Both the position numbers and the translations under genes were made by a program. Positions 17,391 to 26,886 of a stretch of DNA of 64,000 bases are shown one piece after another. The stretch is from Mycolicibacter heraklionensis (GTDB taxonomy: Bacteria > Actinomycetota > Actinomycetes > Mycobacteriales > Mycobacteriaceae): assembly GCF_019645815.1 (NCBI RefSeq), contig NZ_CP080997.1:248001-312000 (forward strand). Reading direction: 5' to 3'. Numbering within the stretch: position 1 is the stretch's first letter; each line of letters begins with the position of its first letter. Under the pieces are notes generated by a model. It made no database searches. It was not told the DNA's origin and saw only the letters and a list, made by a program, of their open reading frames with translations.

Positions 17391-18476
17391 TCAGAGACCC
17401 AGCCAGCCGAGGTCGGTGCTGAGGGCGTCCCCAGGGTCGGCTACGTCGGTGGGAAGGGTGGGAAAGGTCAGGTCGGCTAACGGATTTCCTGTGCCATCCC
17501 AGCCGATTGCCCCTGCGAGAATCTGCGACAAGCTCTCCAGGGCGCCCATGGGCCCAACCGGCACACCCCCGATGCCGGCGGGAAGCGGGCTTTGCATGAC
17601 GAAGGCGAGCGCGTTGAACAACGAGCCGCCGATGCCGAGATTGTCCGGGATGGTGCCGTCGGTGGCCCCGGGCGTGAGCAGTCCCCCAAACGCGATGCCC
17701 AGGGAGGTGAAGACGACACCTTCGGGCAAGATGCCCTCCTCCGACAGCAGTGGTAGCAGGCCAGAGAGGTCGAGGGTGGCCCCGTTGAGGAAGGCGTTGG
17801 TGAGGTTGGCGGGGATGTTGATCAGATCGTTGAGCGCCGCTGTGACGTCCGGGTTGTCGCCGCTGAGATCGTCTGTGATGACCTCGACGCTGTTGACCAA
17901 CTCCACGATTGGGCTGACGAAGGGGCCGACCAGGCCCATGAGCACGCCGCTCAGCGGTGACGCCAGGTAATCCACCGTCGTCATCACACTGTCCACGGTT
18001 GCCGGGTCCAGCTGGAGGAAGGCTTCCAACACCAGGGGAAGCAGGTTGTAGAGCTGAGTGTGGGCGGCCTCGAGCGTGTGTGGAAGCGTCGCACTTATCA
18101 CCTCGTCGGGAGCGCCGCCCAGCACGAAGGACTCCGATGCGGTCTGCAGGTGATCACCGATCTGGGTGAAGATGTCCCCGATGCTCCCCGGATTTTGAAC
18201 GAGTTGGCCCAGGTAGCCGATCTGGTTGACGATCGCTTGTTGCCAGGTCGCGGCGGGGGCTTCGAAGAAGAAGTCGGCAAGGGCTGTGACATTGGCGGAT
18301 GCGGTGTTGAAGGCGTCCACCCACGGGGTGATGGGGTCGAACTCCCCGGCGGTGAGGTGCACCGCCGGGTTATGGAGGTTGGGCGTGGGCAGTGCCACCG
18401 GGGTGGCGGCGAGGGTGCCGGCACCTAACAGGGCCAGGCCCACTGGGATCCAGGGACGACGGGCAGTGCGGTGCAT
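17391..18476 (-). CDS. Exported GjpA-like/PE-PPE-associated protein
   Basis: 361 residues, starting at ATG 18476 behind AAGGAGAT. The N-terminus is a signal peptide (WIPVGLALLGAGTLAATPVA). The mature part is a helical, glycine/leucine-rich sequence with repeated short amphipathic segments (GQLVQNPGSIGDIF, LINIPANLTNAFLNGA). Similar mycobacterial proteins are often labelled outer-membrane porin GjpA after a Gordonia protein, or found next to PE-PPE genes; the porin role is not demonstrated by this sequence. It is first gene of a two-gene unit with the PE-PPE hydrolase, divergent from the TetR gene at 18702. Confidence 0.7.
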   Translation of the reverse strand: MHRTARRPWIPVGLALLGAGTLAATPVALPTPNLHNPAVHLTAGEFDPITPWVDAFNTASANVTALADFFFEAPAATWQQAIVNQIGYLGQLVQNPGSIGDIFTQIGDHLQTASESFVLGGAPDEVISATLPHTLEAAHTQLYNLLPLVLEAFLQLDPATVDSVMTTVDYLASPLSGVLMGLVGPFVSPIVELVNSVEVITDDLSGDNPDVTAALNDLINIPANLTNAFLNGATLDLSGLLPLLSEEGILPEGVVFTSLGIAFGGLLTPGATDGTIPDNLGIGGSLFNALAFVMQSPLPAGIGGVPVGPMGALESLSQILAGAIGWDGTGNPLADLTFPTLPTDVADPGDALSTDLGWLGL

Positions 18477-18646
18477 GGCTATCTCCTTGTGCGTCTAAGT
18501 GAGCGGCGAGCATCCGCCGGTGGCGGGGTATGCAATCGAGCGGTCAAGACGAAACGTGAAGCGCATATGTGTCCTTACAATGTCCTGGAGGCACTGCCGT
18601 CAGGCCTGACCAGCAGGAATGGTGGCAGAACCTCAGTTCACTGTTC

Positions 18647-18662
18647 ATCTGATTAGTCAGAT
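18647..18662. promoter_or_regulatory. TetR operator-like palindrome
   Basis: ATCTGA-TTAG-TCAGAT, perfect six-base arms with a four-base centre; GATTAG is repeated directly just after. It lies between the exported-protein gene (start 18476) and the TetR gene (start 18702), 40 bases before the latter. Likely autoregulatory and possibly controlling the divergent pair. Confidence 0.6.
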
Positions 18663-18701
18663 TAGCTGTGACGCACCTATCAACGCAATAGGGGAATCCC
18701 A

Positions 18702-19307
18702 ATGAAAAATGCCACGCGGGCCGAGCAGCGCGTCGCGACGCGTCAGGCGCTGGTGGGCGCGGCGGTCGAACTCCTGCGGACCGAGGGTGTGGTCGCGGTG
18801 ACGACGCGCCGAGTCGCCGGCGCCGCGAACGTGTCGCAGAGCACGGTGATGTACCACTTCCCGACCCGTGATGACCTGGTGACCGCGGCGGTCGCGCAGC
18901 TCGCCTTCGAATTGGCGAATCAGGCCCGCATCCACTTCGAAGAGACGGCGGCGGCCGCCACGCTCGACCTGAACGGGTATCTCGACCTGATCTGGCGTGA
19001 ATTCACCACGCCCCAAGCACTTTCGGTCGCTCAGCTGTGGGTGGCGTGTTGGACGGACCCGCAACTGGCCAAGACCGTGAAGTCGCTGGAGCAACACATA
19101 TACGGACTGGCCGTCACCTCCGCCGAAGCGTTACCCGCACCCGCTCCGAGTTTCTCGGCGCGGGCCTATATGGACACGGTGATGGTGGTCGTCCGCGGGC
19201 TGGTGATGTCGATCCCGGTGTGGGGCATCGACGTCGTCAGCGCTCGCTGGGAGGTCAGCAAGGCCAACCTGCTGAAGGCGGCCGGCCTCGCGGTCGACAA
19301 CGTCTGA
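18702..19307 (+). CDS. TetR family transcriptional regulator
   Basis: 201 residues. The helix-turn-helix is at about residues 30-55 (VAGAANVSQSTVMYHFPTRD). AGGGGAAT precedes ATG 18702. It is divergent from the exported GjpA-like/PE-PPE genes, making them its probable targets, with the palindrome at 18647-18662 as operator. It is convergent with htdX, separated by a strong hairpin. This TetR/exported-protein block sits between the Rv0238-type TetR and htdX, where M. tuberculosis has Rv0239-Rv0240. Confidence 0.87.
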   Translation: MKNATRAEQRVATRQALVGAAVELLRTEGVVAVTTRRVAGAANVSQSTVMYHFPTRDDLVTAAVAQLAFELANQARIHFEETAAAATLDLNGYLDLIWREFTTPQALSVAQLWVACWTDPQLAKTVKSLEQHIYGLAVTSAEALPAPAPSFSARAYMDTVMVVVRGLVMSIPVWGIDVVSARWEVSKANLLKAAGLAVDNV

Positions 19308-19316
19308 TTCGCAACA

Positions 19317-19344
19317 GCGGTGCGGGTTACAGCGCCCGCACCGC
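19317..19344. terminator. Bidirectional hairpin terminator
   Basis: GCGGTGCGGG (19317-19326) pairs perfectly with CCCGCACCGC (19335-19344) around the loop TTACAGCG. It lies just after the TetR stop and includes the htdX stop codon (19327-19329), separating the two convergent transcripts. There is no U-tract, as is common in mycobacteria. Confidence 0.65.
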
Positions 19345-20169
19345 CCCGGTCAGGTAGGGGTAGCCCTTGGCGATATTGCGCAGCGCCAGATCCCAGCCGC
19401 CGTCCACCTTGTCGATGTAGAGGCCGGGGCTGGCCGGCAGCAACATCGGCTTGCCGAACCGCACCGCGTAGTCCACCGCGTCCGGAAGCGCACCTTCGAT
19501 GTTGGCCAGAACCGTTGCTGCGGAGAACATCCCGTGCGCGATAGCGGTGGGGAATCCGAACAGCTTGGCGCCGATCGAGCTGGTGTGGATCGGGTTGTGA
19601 TCGCCGCCGGCCGACGCGTAGCGCCGAATCTGTGCCGGAGTGACCCGCAGCACCGCGTTGGGCGGGCCCAGTTTGGGCTGCTTGGCCGGTGGGGGCTTCG
19701 GCTCGTCGGACAGGCTGGTGCGCTGCTGATGCAAGAACGTCGTCACCTGATGCCAGGCCGGGTCGTTACCCACGTTGAGGGCGGTGACGATGTCGACCAG
19801 CAGGCCCTTGCGGTGCTCCCGCAGGTTCTCTGCCCGCACGGTCACTCCGACGGTGTCGGTGACCGCGATCGGGCGCAGGCGCGTGATCCGGTTCTCGGTG
19901 TGCACCGAACCAATTGCGGCGAACGGGAAGTCGAACCCGGTCGCCAGCTCCATCACGGTCGGGAACGTCAGCGCGAAGGGATAGGTCAGCGGGACCTGAT
20001 CGGCGAAACGCAGCCCGGTGACGGCCGCGTAGGCGGCGACGTGGTTGGGGTCGATGGTCAGCTCGTCGACCCGCAGGGTCCGGTTCGGCAGGGTTTGAGT
20101 GCGCGGGATGAAGGGCAGCGCCCCGGCGACCGCACGCACCATGTTTCTCAGGCCACTTGGCTGTGTCAT
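19327..20169 (-). CDS. htdX: 3-hydroxyacyl-thioester dehydratase HtdX (MaoC-like)
   Basis: 280 residues from ATG 20169, the same length as Rv0241c; an upstream GTG at 20178 overlaps the fabG4 stop as GTGA and is an alternative. The C-terminal hot-dog domain carries the (R)-specific hydratase signature (SAGGDHNPIHTSSIGAK) with catalytic Asp and His. It dehydrates (R)-3-hydroxyacyl thioesters or hydrates enoyl thioesters. It directly follows fabG4, whose product makes the 3-hydroxyacyl substrate, so the two form a reductase/dehydratase pair in a fatty-acid or mycolate-related route. Confidence 0.93.
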   Translation of the reverse strand: MTQPSGLRNMVRAVAGALPFIPRTQTLPNRTLRVDELTIDPNHVAAYAAVTGLRFADQVPLTYPFALTFPTVMELATGFDFPFAAIGSVHTENRITRLRPIAVTDTVGVTVRAENLREHRKGLLVDIVTALNVGNDPAWHQVTTFLHQQRTSLSDEPKPPPAKQPKLGPPNAVLRVTPAQIRRYASAGGDHNPIHTSSIGAKLFGFPTAIAHGMFSAATVLANIEGALPDAVDYAVRFGKPMLLPASPGLYIDKVDGGWDLALRNIAKGYPYLTGAVRAL

Positions 20170-20174
20170 GCCAT

Positions 20175-21539
20175 TCACGCACCCAGCATGGCTTGGCCGC
20201 AGACCCGGATGGTGTTGCCGGTCACCGCATTCGATGCCGGGCTGGCGAAGTAGCCGATCAACTCGGCGACATCGACGGGCTGACCGCCCTGGAACAGCGA
20301 GTTGAGCCGACGGCCCACCTCACGGGTGGCCAGCGGGATCGCCGCCGTCATCTCGGTCTCGATGAACCCCGGGGCGACGGCATTGATCGTGATGCCCTTC
20401 TTGGCCAGCGTCGGAGCCAGCGCTTCGGTCAAGCCGATCATGCCGGCCTTGGTGGCCGCGTAGTTGGTCTGGCCGCGGTTGCCCGCGATGCCGGCCATCG
20501 ACGACAGGCCGATCACCCGGCCGCCCTCACCGATGCTTCCGTTGGCGACCAGACCTTCGGTGAGACGTTGCGGCGCAAGCAGGTTCACGGCCAAGACGGC
20601 GTTCCATCGGGCGTCGTCCATGTTGGCCAGCAGCTTGTCGCGGGTGATGCCGGCGTTGTTGACCAGCACGTCGGCCTTGCCGCCATGGTGTTCGGCGAGG
20701 TGCGCGGCGATCTGCTCCACCGCGTCGTCGGCGGTGACGTCCAGTGCCAGTGCGGTGCCACCTACCCGGGAGGCCGTCTTCTCCAGTGCCTCGGCGGCTG
20801 CCGGGACGTCGATCGCCACCACCTTGGCGCCGTCCCGGGCGAACACCTCGGCGATGGTGGCGCCGATGCCGCGCGCCGCGCCGGTGATGATCGCGACCTT
20901 GCCCTCCAGGGGGCGGTCCCAGTCGGCGGGGGCCGTCGCGTCGTCGGCGCCCACGTAGAACACCTGGCCGTCGACGTAGGCCGAGCGGGCCGAGAGAATG
21001 AATCGCAGCGTCGATTCCAGACCGGTGGCGCCGGGCTTGGCGTCCGGCGACAGGTACACCAGCTGCACCGTTGCGCCGCGCTGCAGTTCCTTGCCCAGAG
21101 AGCGGGTGAAACCCTCGAGTGCGCGCTGGGCGATGTGCTCGTCGGCGCTGCCGGTCGCCTCAGGGGTGGTGCCGACGACCACCAGACGCCCGCAGCGCCC
21201 CACGTTGCGCAACAGCGGGGTGAAGAACTCGTGCAGTGCGGTCAGCCCGGCGGGCGAGGTGATGCCGGTGGCGTCGAAGACCAGTCCGCCGAACGAGTCG
21301 GCCCAGCGACCGCCCAGGTTGTCGCCGACCAGCTCGTAGTCGTCGGCCAGTGCGGCCCGCAGCGGCTCGGCCACCCGGCCCGACCCACCGATCAGCAGGG
21401 GTCCGGCCAGCGCCGGCTCGCCGACCCGGTAGCGGCGCAGGGTCTCGGCCTGCGGGACGCCGAGCTGCTTGGACAGGAAAGACCCGGGTGCGGAGTTGAG
21501 GATCTGGGACAACAGGTCGGATGAGAGCTTGGGTGCCAC
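20175..21539 (-). CDS. fabG4: High-molecular-weight 3-oxoacyl thioester reductase FabG4
   Basis: 454 residues from GTG 21539, identical in length to Rv0242c; an ATG at 21554 lacks a ribosome site. It has two Rossmann-like domains: an N-terminal domain with a degenerate nucleotide fold ([14 protein letters not shown]) and a C-terminal active SDR with [19 protein letters not shown] and the catalytic YAATKAG. It reduces 3-oxoacyl-CoA (NADH-preferring in the known protein) to 3-hydroxyacyl-CoA. It overlaps or abuts htdX and is divergent from fadA2, sharing the two operator sites at 21596-21626. Confidence 0.94.
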   Translation of the reverse strand: MAPKLSSDLLSQILNSAPGSFLSKQLGVPQAETLRRYRVGEPALAGPLLIGGSGRVAEPLRAALADDYELVGDNLGGRWADSFGGLVFDATGITSPAGLTALHEFFTPLLRNVGRCGRLVVVGTTPEATGSADEHIAQRALEGFTRSLGKELQRGATVQLVYLSPDAKPGATGLESTLRFILSARSAYVDGQVFYVGADDATAPADWDRPLEGKVAIITGAARGIGATIAEVFARDGAKVVAIDVPAAAEALEKTASRVGGTALALDVTADDAVEQIAAHLAEHHGGKADVLVNNAGITRDKLLANMDDARWNAVLAVNLLAPQRLTEGLVANGSIGEGGRVIGLSSMAGIAGNRGQTNYAATKAGMIGLTEALAPTLAKKGITINAVAPGFIETEMTAAIPLATREVGRRLNSLFQGGQPVDVAELIGYFASPASNAVTGNTIRVCGQAMLGA

Positions 21540-21595
21540 TGAGCTGCCTTCCATGTGGGGATGTGCCTGGTGCGGGCTACGGTGTCGACAACGAA

Positions 21596-21626
21596 CTTAC
21601 TCCAGAGTAAGAATACTGGGTAGTAT
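21596..21626. promoter_or_regulatory. Two TACY-n4-RGTA operators in the fabG4/fadA2 spacer
   Basis: Site one is CTTACTC-CA-GAGTAAG (21596-21611), perfect seven-base arms. Site two is ATACT-GGGT-AGTAT (21613-21626), perfect five-base arms. Their centres are 16 bases apart. Both contain TACT-n4-AGTA, the pattern also found upstream of the TetR gene at 15214 and of fadE5. The minus-strand sequence GAGTAAGTT offers a -10 for fabG4 overlapping site one. Confidence 0.7.
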
Positions 21627-21679
21627 CAGCCCGACCGTCCCCGGCAATGCGGGGGGACCCACCATCAAACGGAGAGATC

Positions 21680-23026
21680 GTGGCATCTGCATCTGCTGCT
21701 AAGCCCGCTGAGGCAACCACTGGCACGCGACGTCGGGTCGCCGTCCTCGGGGGCAATCGCATTCCGTTCGCGCGTTCCGACGGCGCCTACGCGAACGCGT
21801 CCAACCAGGACATGTTCACCGCGGCGCTGGGCGGCCTCGTCGATCGGTTCGGCCTGGCCGGCGAGAAGCTGGACGCGGTGATCGGCGGGGCGGTGCTCAA
21901 GCACAGCCGCGACTTCAACCTGATCCGCGAATCGGTGCTGGGCTCCGCACTGTCGCCCTACACGCAGGCCTTCGACCTGCAGCAGGCCTGCGGCACCGGG
22001 CTGCAGGCGGCGATCTGCGCCGCCGACGGGATCGCCGCCGGTCGCTACGAGGTGGCCGCCGCCGGCGGGGTGGACACCACCTCGGACGCACCCCTGGCGA
22101 TCGGCAACGAACTGCGCCGCACGCTGCTCGCGCTGCGCCGGTCCAAGTCCAACGTGCAGCGCCTCAAGCTGGCCGGCAAGCTGCCCGCCGCACTGGGCGT
22201 GGAAATCCCGGCCAACAAAGAATCGCGGACCGGCCTTTCCATGGGCGAGCACCAGGCCATCACCACCAAGCAGATGGGCATCAAGCGCGTCGACCAGGAT
22301 GAGCTGGCCGCCGCCAGCCACCGCAACATGGCCGCCGCCTATGACCGCGGCTTCTTCGACGACTTGGTGACGCCGTTCCAGGGCCTCTACCGCGACGACA
22401 ACTTGCGGCCCCAGTCCAGCCCGGAGAAGCTCGCCACGCTCAAGCCGGTGTTCGGCGCGAAGGCCGGCGACGCCACCATGACCGCCGGCAACTCCACCCC
22501 GCTCACCGACGGCGCGTCGGTGGCGCTGCTGGCCAGCGAGGAGTGGGCCGCCGCGCGCAAGCTGACTCCGCTGGCGTACTTCGTCGACGCCGAGACGGCC
22601 GCGGTGGACTACGTCAACGGCGCCGACGGCCTGCTGATGGCCCCCACCTATGCGGTGCCGCGACTGTTGGCGCGCAACGGCCTGACCCTGCAGGACTTCG
22701 ACTTCTACGAGATCCACGAGGCGTTCGCCGCCACGGTGTTATGCCACCTGCAGGCCTGGGAGTCCGAGGAGTACTGCAAGGAGCGGCTGGGACTGGACTC
22801 GGCGCTGGGCGCCATCGACCGGTCCAAGCTCAACGTCAACGGCTCGTCGCTGGCGGCCGGGCACCCGTTCGCGGCCACCGGCGGCCGGATCGTGGCGCAG
22901 GCGGCCAAGCAGATCGCCGAGGCCAAGGCAGCCAAGAAGGGCACAGCGAAGAACAAGCCGGTGCGTGCGCTGATCTCGATCTGCGCCGCCGGCGGCCAAG
23001 GCGTGGCCGCCATCCTCGAGGGGTAG
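21680..23026 (+). CDS. fadA2: Acetyl-CoA acyltransferase (thiolase) FadA2
   Basis: 448 residues from GTG 21680 with GGAGAG at 21671-21676; a longer in-frame start at 21647 lies close to the operators and is not favoured. It is a trifunctional-type thiolase like Rv0243: nucleophile cysteine in QQACGTGLQ (C104), IHEAF histidine, NGSSLAAGHPFAATG and the C-terminal CAAGGQG. It cleaves 3-ketoacyl-CoA with CoA in beta-oxidation (or condenses in reverse). It is divergent from fabG4-htdX under shared operators. Confidence 0.94.
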   Translation: MASASAAKPAEATTGTRRRVAVLGGNRIPFARSDGAYANASNQDMFTAALGGLVDRFGLAGEKLDAVIGGAVLKHSRDFNLIRESVLGSALSPYTQAFDLQQACGTGLQAAICAADGIAAGRYEVAAAGGVDTTSDAPLAIGNELRRTLLALRRSKSNVQRLKLAGKLPAALGVEIPANKESRTGLSMGEHQAITTKQMGIKRVDQDELAAASHRNMAAAYDRGFFDDLVTPFQGLYRDDNLRPQSSPEKLATLKPVFGAKAGDATMTAGNSTPLTDGASVALLASEEWAAARKLTPLAYFVDAETAAVDYVNGADGLLMAPTYAVPRLLARNGLTLQDFDFYEIHEAFAATVLCHLQAWESEEYCKERLGLDSALGAIDRSKLNVNGSSLAAGHPFAATGGRIVAQAAKQIAEAKAAKKGTAKNKPVRALISICAAGGQGVAAILEG

Positions 23027-23064
23027 ACGTTTGGCCCGCGCCGTCGCCGGGTAGTCGAGACAAC

Positions 23065-23112
23065 GGTTCGCTTCGCGTGGCCGCTCGCCCCCGGTGGCAC
23101 CGCGAAGCAACC
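23065..23112. terminator. Hairpin downstream of fadA2
   Basis: GCTTCGCG (23070-23077) pairs perfectly with CGCGAAGC (23101-23108) and, past one bulged C, GGTT with AACC. The loop is 23 bases. It lies 39 bases after the fadA2 stop, just before a stronger second hairpin. Confidence 0.45.
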
Positions 23113-23117
23113 TGCTC

Positions 23118-23156
23118 CGGTCCGCCGTTGAACTGAGGGGATTCAGCGGCGGACCG
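23118..23156. terminator. Strong bidirectional terminator hairpin
   Basis: GGTCCGCCGTTGAA (23119-23132) pairs with TTCAGCGGCGGACC (23142-23155), with one wobble pair and a nine-base loop; C18/G56 of this stretch extend it. The right arm covers the stop codon of the DJ-1 gene (23143-23145). It separates convergent fadA2 and the DJ-1/GlxA pair. Confidence 0.7.
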
Positions 23157-23871
23157 TTTGAGCGCGTCGGTTCCGAACGGCGCCGATCGCCTGATCCCAC
23201 AGCAGCAGCGCGCTGGCCTTCAATTGGGCCGGCTTCGCCAGCTCCCTGGCCATCAGCGCGGTGGCCGCCGCCTTGGTCTGCACCGAGGCCTTCGAGGTGT
23301 GGCCGGAGTCGAACGGCGGCTGCGGGTCGTATTCCATCGACAACTGGATGGCCTTGGCGCGGCCCTCGCCGCCGATCTGGCCGGCCAGCCACAATCCCAG
23401 GTCGATACCGGCCGACACCCCCGCACAGGTGACGATGTCTCCCTCGTGCACGATGCGCTCGTCGCCGACCGCGGTGGCGCCGAAGGTCTTGAGCGCGGGC
23501 AGCGCCATCCAGTGCGAGGTGGCGCGCTTGCCGGTGAGCAGCCCGGCGGCGCCCAGCACGACCGAGCCCGAGCACACCGATGCCGTCCATGTTGCCGTCC
23601 GGTGGGCGGCCCGGACCCAGTCCAGCAGCTTCTCGTCGCGGGCATGTTCCATGGTCGTCATCCCGCCGGGGATCAGAATCACGTCGGGGGAGGGCGTCTC
23701 GTCGAACGAGTGGGTTGCCCCGACCACCAGTACCCCGGAGTCGGCGGTGATCGGCCCCGGCTCGTGCCACACGAAGCGCACCTGCGCATCCGGGAGCCAG
23801 CGCAACACCTCGTAGGGGCCGATGAAGTCCAGCGCGGTGAAGCCGGGGTAGAGCACAACGGCGATCTGCAT
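23143..23871 (-). CDS. DJ-1/PfpI family protein
   Basis: 242 residues, class I glutamine-amidotransferase-like fold. The nucleophile elbow cysteine is in SVCSGSVVLGAAG (about residue 98) with the upstream ILIPGGMTTME strand. Members include isonitrile hydratases, glyoxalases and chaperone-like proteins; which one applies is not clear, although the motif set resembles isonitrile hydratase/ThiJ-like enzymes. It lies 12 bases downstream of the GlxA-type regulator gene, whose own DJ-1 domain it resembles, so the two are one operon. Confidence 0.82.
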   Translation of the reverse strand: MQIAVVLYPGFTALDFIGPYEVLRWLPDAQVRFVWHEPGPITADSGVLVVGATHSFDETPSPDVILIPGGMTTMEHARDEKLLDWVRAAHRTATWTASVCSGSVVLGAAGLLTGKRATSHWMALPALKTFGATAVGDERIVHEGDIVTCAGVSAGIDLGLWLAGQIGGEGRAKAIQLSMEYDPQPPFDSGHTSKASVQTKAAATALMARELAKPAQLKASALLLWDQAIGAVRNRRAQTVRR

Positions 23872-23883
23872 GGGTCTTTCCTT

Positions 23884-24852
23884 TCAGGCGAAGGTCTTGC
23901 GGTAATGATCGGGTGAGATGCCGAGTCGGCGAATGAAGGTGCGCCGCAGGGTTTCCGCGGTGCCGAATCCGCAGCGTCCGGCGATCGCGACGACGGTGTC
24001 GTCGGTCTCCTCGAGCTGTCGCCGTGCGGCCTCGGTACGCACCCGCTCCACGTACGCGCCCGGCGCCATCCCCACCTCGTCGGTGAAGACCCGGGTGAAG
24101 TGCCGGGGACTCATCGAGGCCCGCGACGCCAGCTCGGTAATCCGATGCGGGCCACCGGGTTCGGATTCGATCAGCTCCTGCACATCACGGATCGGCGCGC
24201 GGCGGGATCGCGGCAGCCAAGCGGGAACCGCGAACTGGGACTGGCCGCCGGGGCGTCGCAGATACAACACCAGCCAGCGAGCCGCGGTCTGCGCCACCTC
24301 GGTTCCGTAGTCCTCTTCCACCAACGCCAGGGCCAGGTCGATGCCGGCGGTGACCCCGGCCGCGGTCCACACCGCCGCCGAACTGCGCACGAAGATGGGC
24401 TCCGGGTCGACGGTGACGTTGGGGAACTCCCGGGCCAGTGCGTCGGCGAACGCCCAATGTGTGGTGGCCCGGCACCCGTCGAGCAGCCCCGCCTGCGCGG
24501 CCAGGAACGCGCCGGTGCACACGCTGACCACCCGCCGGGTGTGGGCCGAGGCGCGGCGGACCCAGTCGACGGTTTCCGGGTCGGACTGCGCCGCCTGGAC
24601 GCCGACGCCGCCGGGTAGCACCAGGGTGTCGACGGGCTCGTCCGGCTCGGGCAGGGGACTGGGCGTGAGCGCCAGCCCGCTGCTGGTGGTGATCGGTGCG
24701 CCGTCGACGCTCGCCACCGTGACCTCATAGCCGTCCTCGCCGCGGCCCTGACCGAGCAGGACCAGCGTCGCGGTGGCGAAGACCTCCGCCGGCCCGAAAA
24801 CATCCAGCGCCTGGATGCCGGGATAGCCGAGGATGACGACCGTGCGTGTCAT
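23884..24852 (-). CDS. GlxA-type AraC family regulator with DJ-1 domain
   Basis: 322 residues. The N-terminal DJ-1/PfpI-like domain has the elbow SVCTGAFLAAQAGLL. The C-terminal AraC DNA-binding domain has two helix-turn-helix units (LASRASMSPRHFTRVFTDEV and IAGRCGFGTAETLRRTF). It is transcribed with the DJ-1 enzyme gene 12 bases downstream, which is a likely target. The effector is unknown. GTG/ATG choice is not ambiguous: ATG 24852 gives the expected MTRTVVILGYPG strand. Confidence 0.87.
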   Translation of the reverse strand: MTRTVVILGYPGIQALDVFGPAEVFATATLVLLGQGRGEDGYEVTVASVDGAPITTSSGLALTPSPLPEPDEPVDTLVLPGGVGVQAAQSDPETVDWVRRASAHTRRVVSVCTGAFLAAQAGLLDGCRATTHWAFADALAREFPNVTVDPEPIFVRSSAAVWTAAGVTAGIDLALALVEEDYGTEVAQTAARWLVLYLRRPGGQSQFAVPAWLPRSRRAPIRDVQELIESEPGGPHRITELASRASMSPRHFTRVFTDEVGMAPGAYVERVRTEAARRQLEETDDTVVAIAGRCGFGTAETLRRTFIRRLGISPDHYRKTFA

Positions 24853-24951
24853 GCCCTCAGTGTCAGCGGTCAGCGCCGGTGGCGTCTACGACACATATCC
24901 CACAAATCAGGACAAGCCTAGGTCGCCGGGGGAGGGGGCCCAACAATGCAA

Positions 24952-24982
24952 CAGGCCCCCAAGGGGTCTCCCCGGGGGCCTG
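24952..24982 (-). terminator. Terminator downstream of fadE5
   Basis: CAGGCCCCC (24952-24960) pairs with GGGGGCCTG (24974-24982); inside, GGGG and CCCC pair around TCT. Read on the minus strand it follows the fadE5 stop by about 20 bases and is followed by a T-rich stretch (TTGCATTGTTGGG), a good intrinsic terminator for fadE5. Confidence 0.75.
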
Positions 24983-25001
24983 CGCGGTCTGTGCGCGGCG
25001 T

Positions 25002-26837
25002 CTAGAACGCCGCTTCGTCGAGCTCCATGATGTCGTTGTCGATGTTCTCGATCACCGAGCGAGTGCTGGTCAGCAACGGCAGGAAGTTCTTGGTGAAGAA
25101 CGACGCCACCGCGATCTTGCCCTCGTAGAAGGACCGGTCGGCGCCCTCGGCGCCTGCATCGAGCTTCGCCACCGCCACCGCCGCCTGGCGGGCCAGCAGC
25201 CAGCCGATCATCAGGTCGCCGACGCTCATCAGGAAACGCACCGAACCCAGGCCGACCTTGTAGATGCTGGAGATGTCCTCCTGCGCGGCCATCAGGTAGC
25301 CGGTCAGCGTCGCCGCCATGCCCTGCACGTCGGCCAGCGCGGTGGCCAGCAGCTCCCGCTCGGCCTTCAGTCGCCCGTTGCCGGTCTCGTTCTTGATGAA
25401 CGTCTCGATCTCGCCCGCGACGTGGCCCAGTGCGGCGCCCTTGTCGCGGATGATCTTGCGGAAGAAGAAGTCCTGCGCCTGAATTGCCGTGGTGCCCTCG
25501 TAGAGCGAGTCGATCTTGGCGTCACGGATGTACTGCTCGATCGGGTAGTCCTGCAGGAAGCCCGAACCACCCAGGGTCTGCAGACTCTCGGTGAGCTTGG
25601 CGTAGGCCTGCTCGGAGCCGACACCCTTGACGATCGGCAGCATCAGGTCGTTGATCCGGACCGCCAGGTCGGCGTCGACACCGTGCAGCGCCTTGGCGAC
25701 CGCTTCGTCCTGGAAAGTGGCGGTGTACATGTACAGCGCGCGCAGACCCTCGGCGTAGGCCTTCTGGGTCATCAGCGACCGGCGGACGTCCGGGTGGTGG
25801 GTGATGGTTACCCGCGGCGCGGACTTGTCGGTCATCTGGGTCAGGTCGGCGCCCTGCACCCGCTCCTTGGCGTACTCGAGTGCGTTGAGGTAGCCGGTGG
25901 ACAGCGTCGCGATGGCCTTGGTGCCCACCATCATCCGGGCCTGCTCGATCACGTCGAACATCTGCGCGATGCCGTTGTGCACCTCGCCGACCAGCCAGCC
26001 CTTGGCCGGTACGCCGTGCTGGCCGAAGGTCAGCTCGCAGGTGGCCGAGACCTTCAGGCCCATCTTGTGCTCGACGTTGGTGACGAACGCGCCGTTACGC
26101 TCGCCGAGCTCACCGGTCTCGAAGTCGAACAGGAACTTCGGGACGAAGAACAGCGACAGGCCCTTGGTGCCGGGCTTCGCGCCCTCCGGGCGGGCCAGCA
26201 CGAGGTGGAAGATGTTCTCGAACAGGTCGTCGGAGTCAGCCGAGGTGATGAACCGCTTGACACCGTCGATGTGCCACGAGCCGTCCTCCTGCTGGACGGC
26301 CTTGGTGCGGCCGGCGCCCACGTCCGAGCCGGCGTCCGGCTCGGTCAGCACCATCGTCGAGCCCCAGCCGCGCTCGGCGGCGAGGATGGCCCACTTCTTC
26401 TGCTCTTCGGTGGCGATGTTGTAGAAGATGTTGGCGAAGCCGGCGCCACCGCCGTACATCCACACCGCCGGGTTGGCGCCCAGGATGTGCTCCTGCAGCG
26501 CCCACATCAGGACCTTGGGCATCGGAATGCCGCCGAGCTCCTCGATGACCCCGACCCGGTCCCAGCCGCCTTCCAGATGGGCGCGCACCGACTTCTTGAA
26601 GGACTCGGGCAGCGTCACCGAGTGGGTGGCCGGGTCGAACACCGGCGGGTTGCGGTCGCCGTCGACGAACGATTCGGCAATCGGGCCCTCGGCCAGGCGG
26701 ACCATCTCGCCAAGCATTTCCTGAGCGGTGTCGATGTCCAGGTCGGCGTAGTCGCCCTCGCCGAAGACCTGGTCCAGGCCCAACACCTCGAACAGGTTGA
26801 ACACCTGGTCACGGACATTGCTCTTGTAGTGGCTCAC
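25002..26837 (-). CDS. fadE5: Acyl-CoA dehydrogenase FadE5
   Basis: 611 residues from GTG 26837, preceded by GAGGAGGAAGCA and giving [18 protein letters not shown]; this is the length of Rv0244c. A longer ATG start at 26861 is disfavoured. FAD-dependent acyl-CoA dehydrogenase with the extended C-terminal domain: [17 protein letters not shown] in the flavin region and [17 protein letters not shown] near the catalytic base. The family member is active on a wide range of acyl-CoA chain lengths in the first step of beta-oxidation. Two operator-like sites precede it and a hairpin terminator follows. Confidence 0.95.
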   Translation of the reverse strand: MSHYKSNVRDQVFNLFEVLGLDQVFGEGDYADLDIDTAQEMLGEMVRLAEGPIAESFVDGDRNPPVFDPATHSVTLPESFKKSVRAHLEGGWDRVGVIEELGGIPMPKVLMWALQEHILGANPAVWMYGGGAGFANIFYNIATEEQKKWAILAAERGWGSTMVLTEPDAGSDVGAGRTKAVQQEDGSWHIDGVKRFITSADSDDLFENIFHLVLARPEGAKPGTKGLSLFFVPKFLFDFETGELGERNGAFVTNVEHKMGLKVSATCELTFGQHGVPAKGWLVGEVHNGIAQMFDVIEQARMMVGTKAIATLSTGYLNALEYAKERVQGADLTQMTDKSAPRVTITHHPDVRRSLMTQKAYAEGLRALYMYTATFQDEAVAKALHGVDADLAVRINDLMLPIVKGVGSEQAYAKLTESLQTLGGSGFLQDYPIEQYIRDAKIDSLYEGTTAIQAQDFFFRKIIRDKGAALGHVAGEIETFIKNETGNGRLKAERELLATALADVQGMAATLTGYLMAAQEDISSIYKVGLGSVRFLMSVGDLMIGWLLARQAAVAVAKLDAGAEGADRSFYEGKIAVASFFTKNFLPLLTSTRSVIENIDNDIMELDEAAF

Positions 26838-26886
26838 TGCTTCCTCCTCATGGAATGCCACCTGATGGTTGGGTACTCGGGATTAA

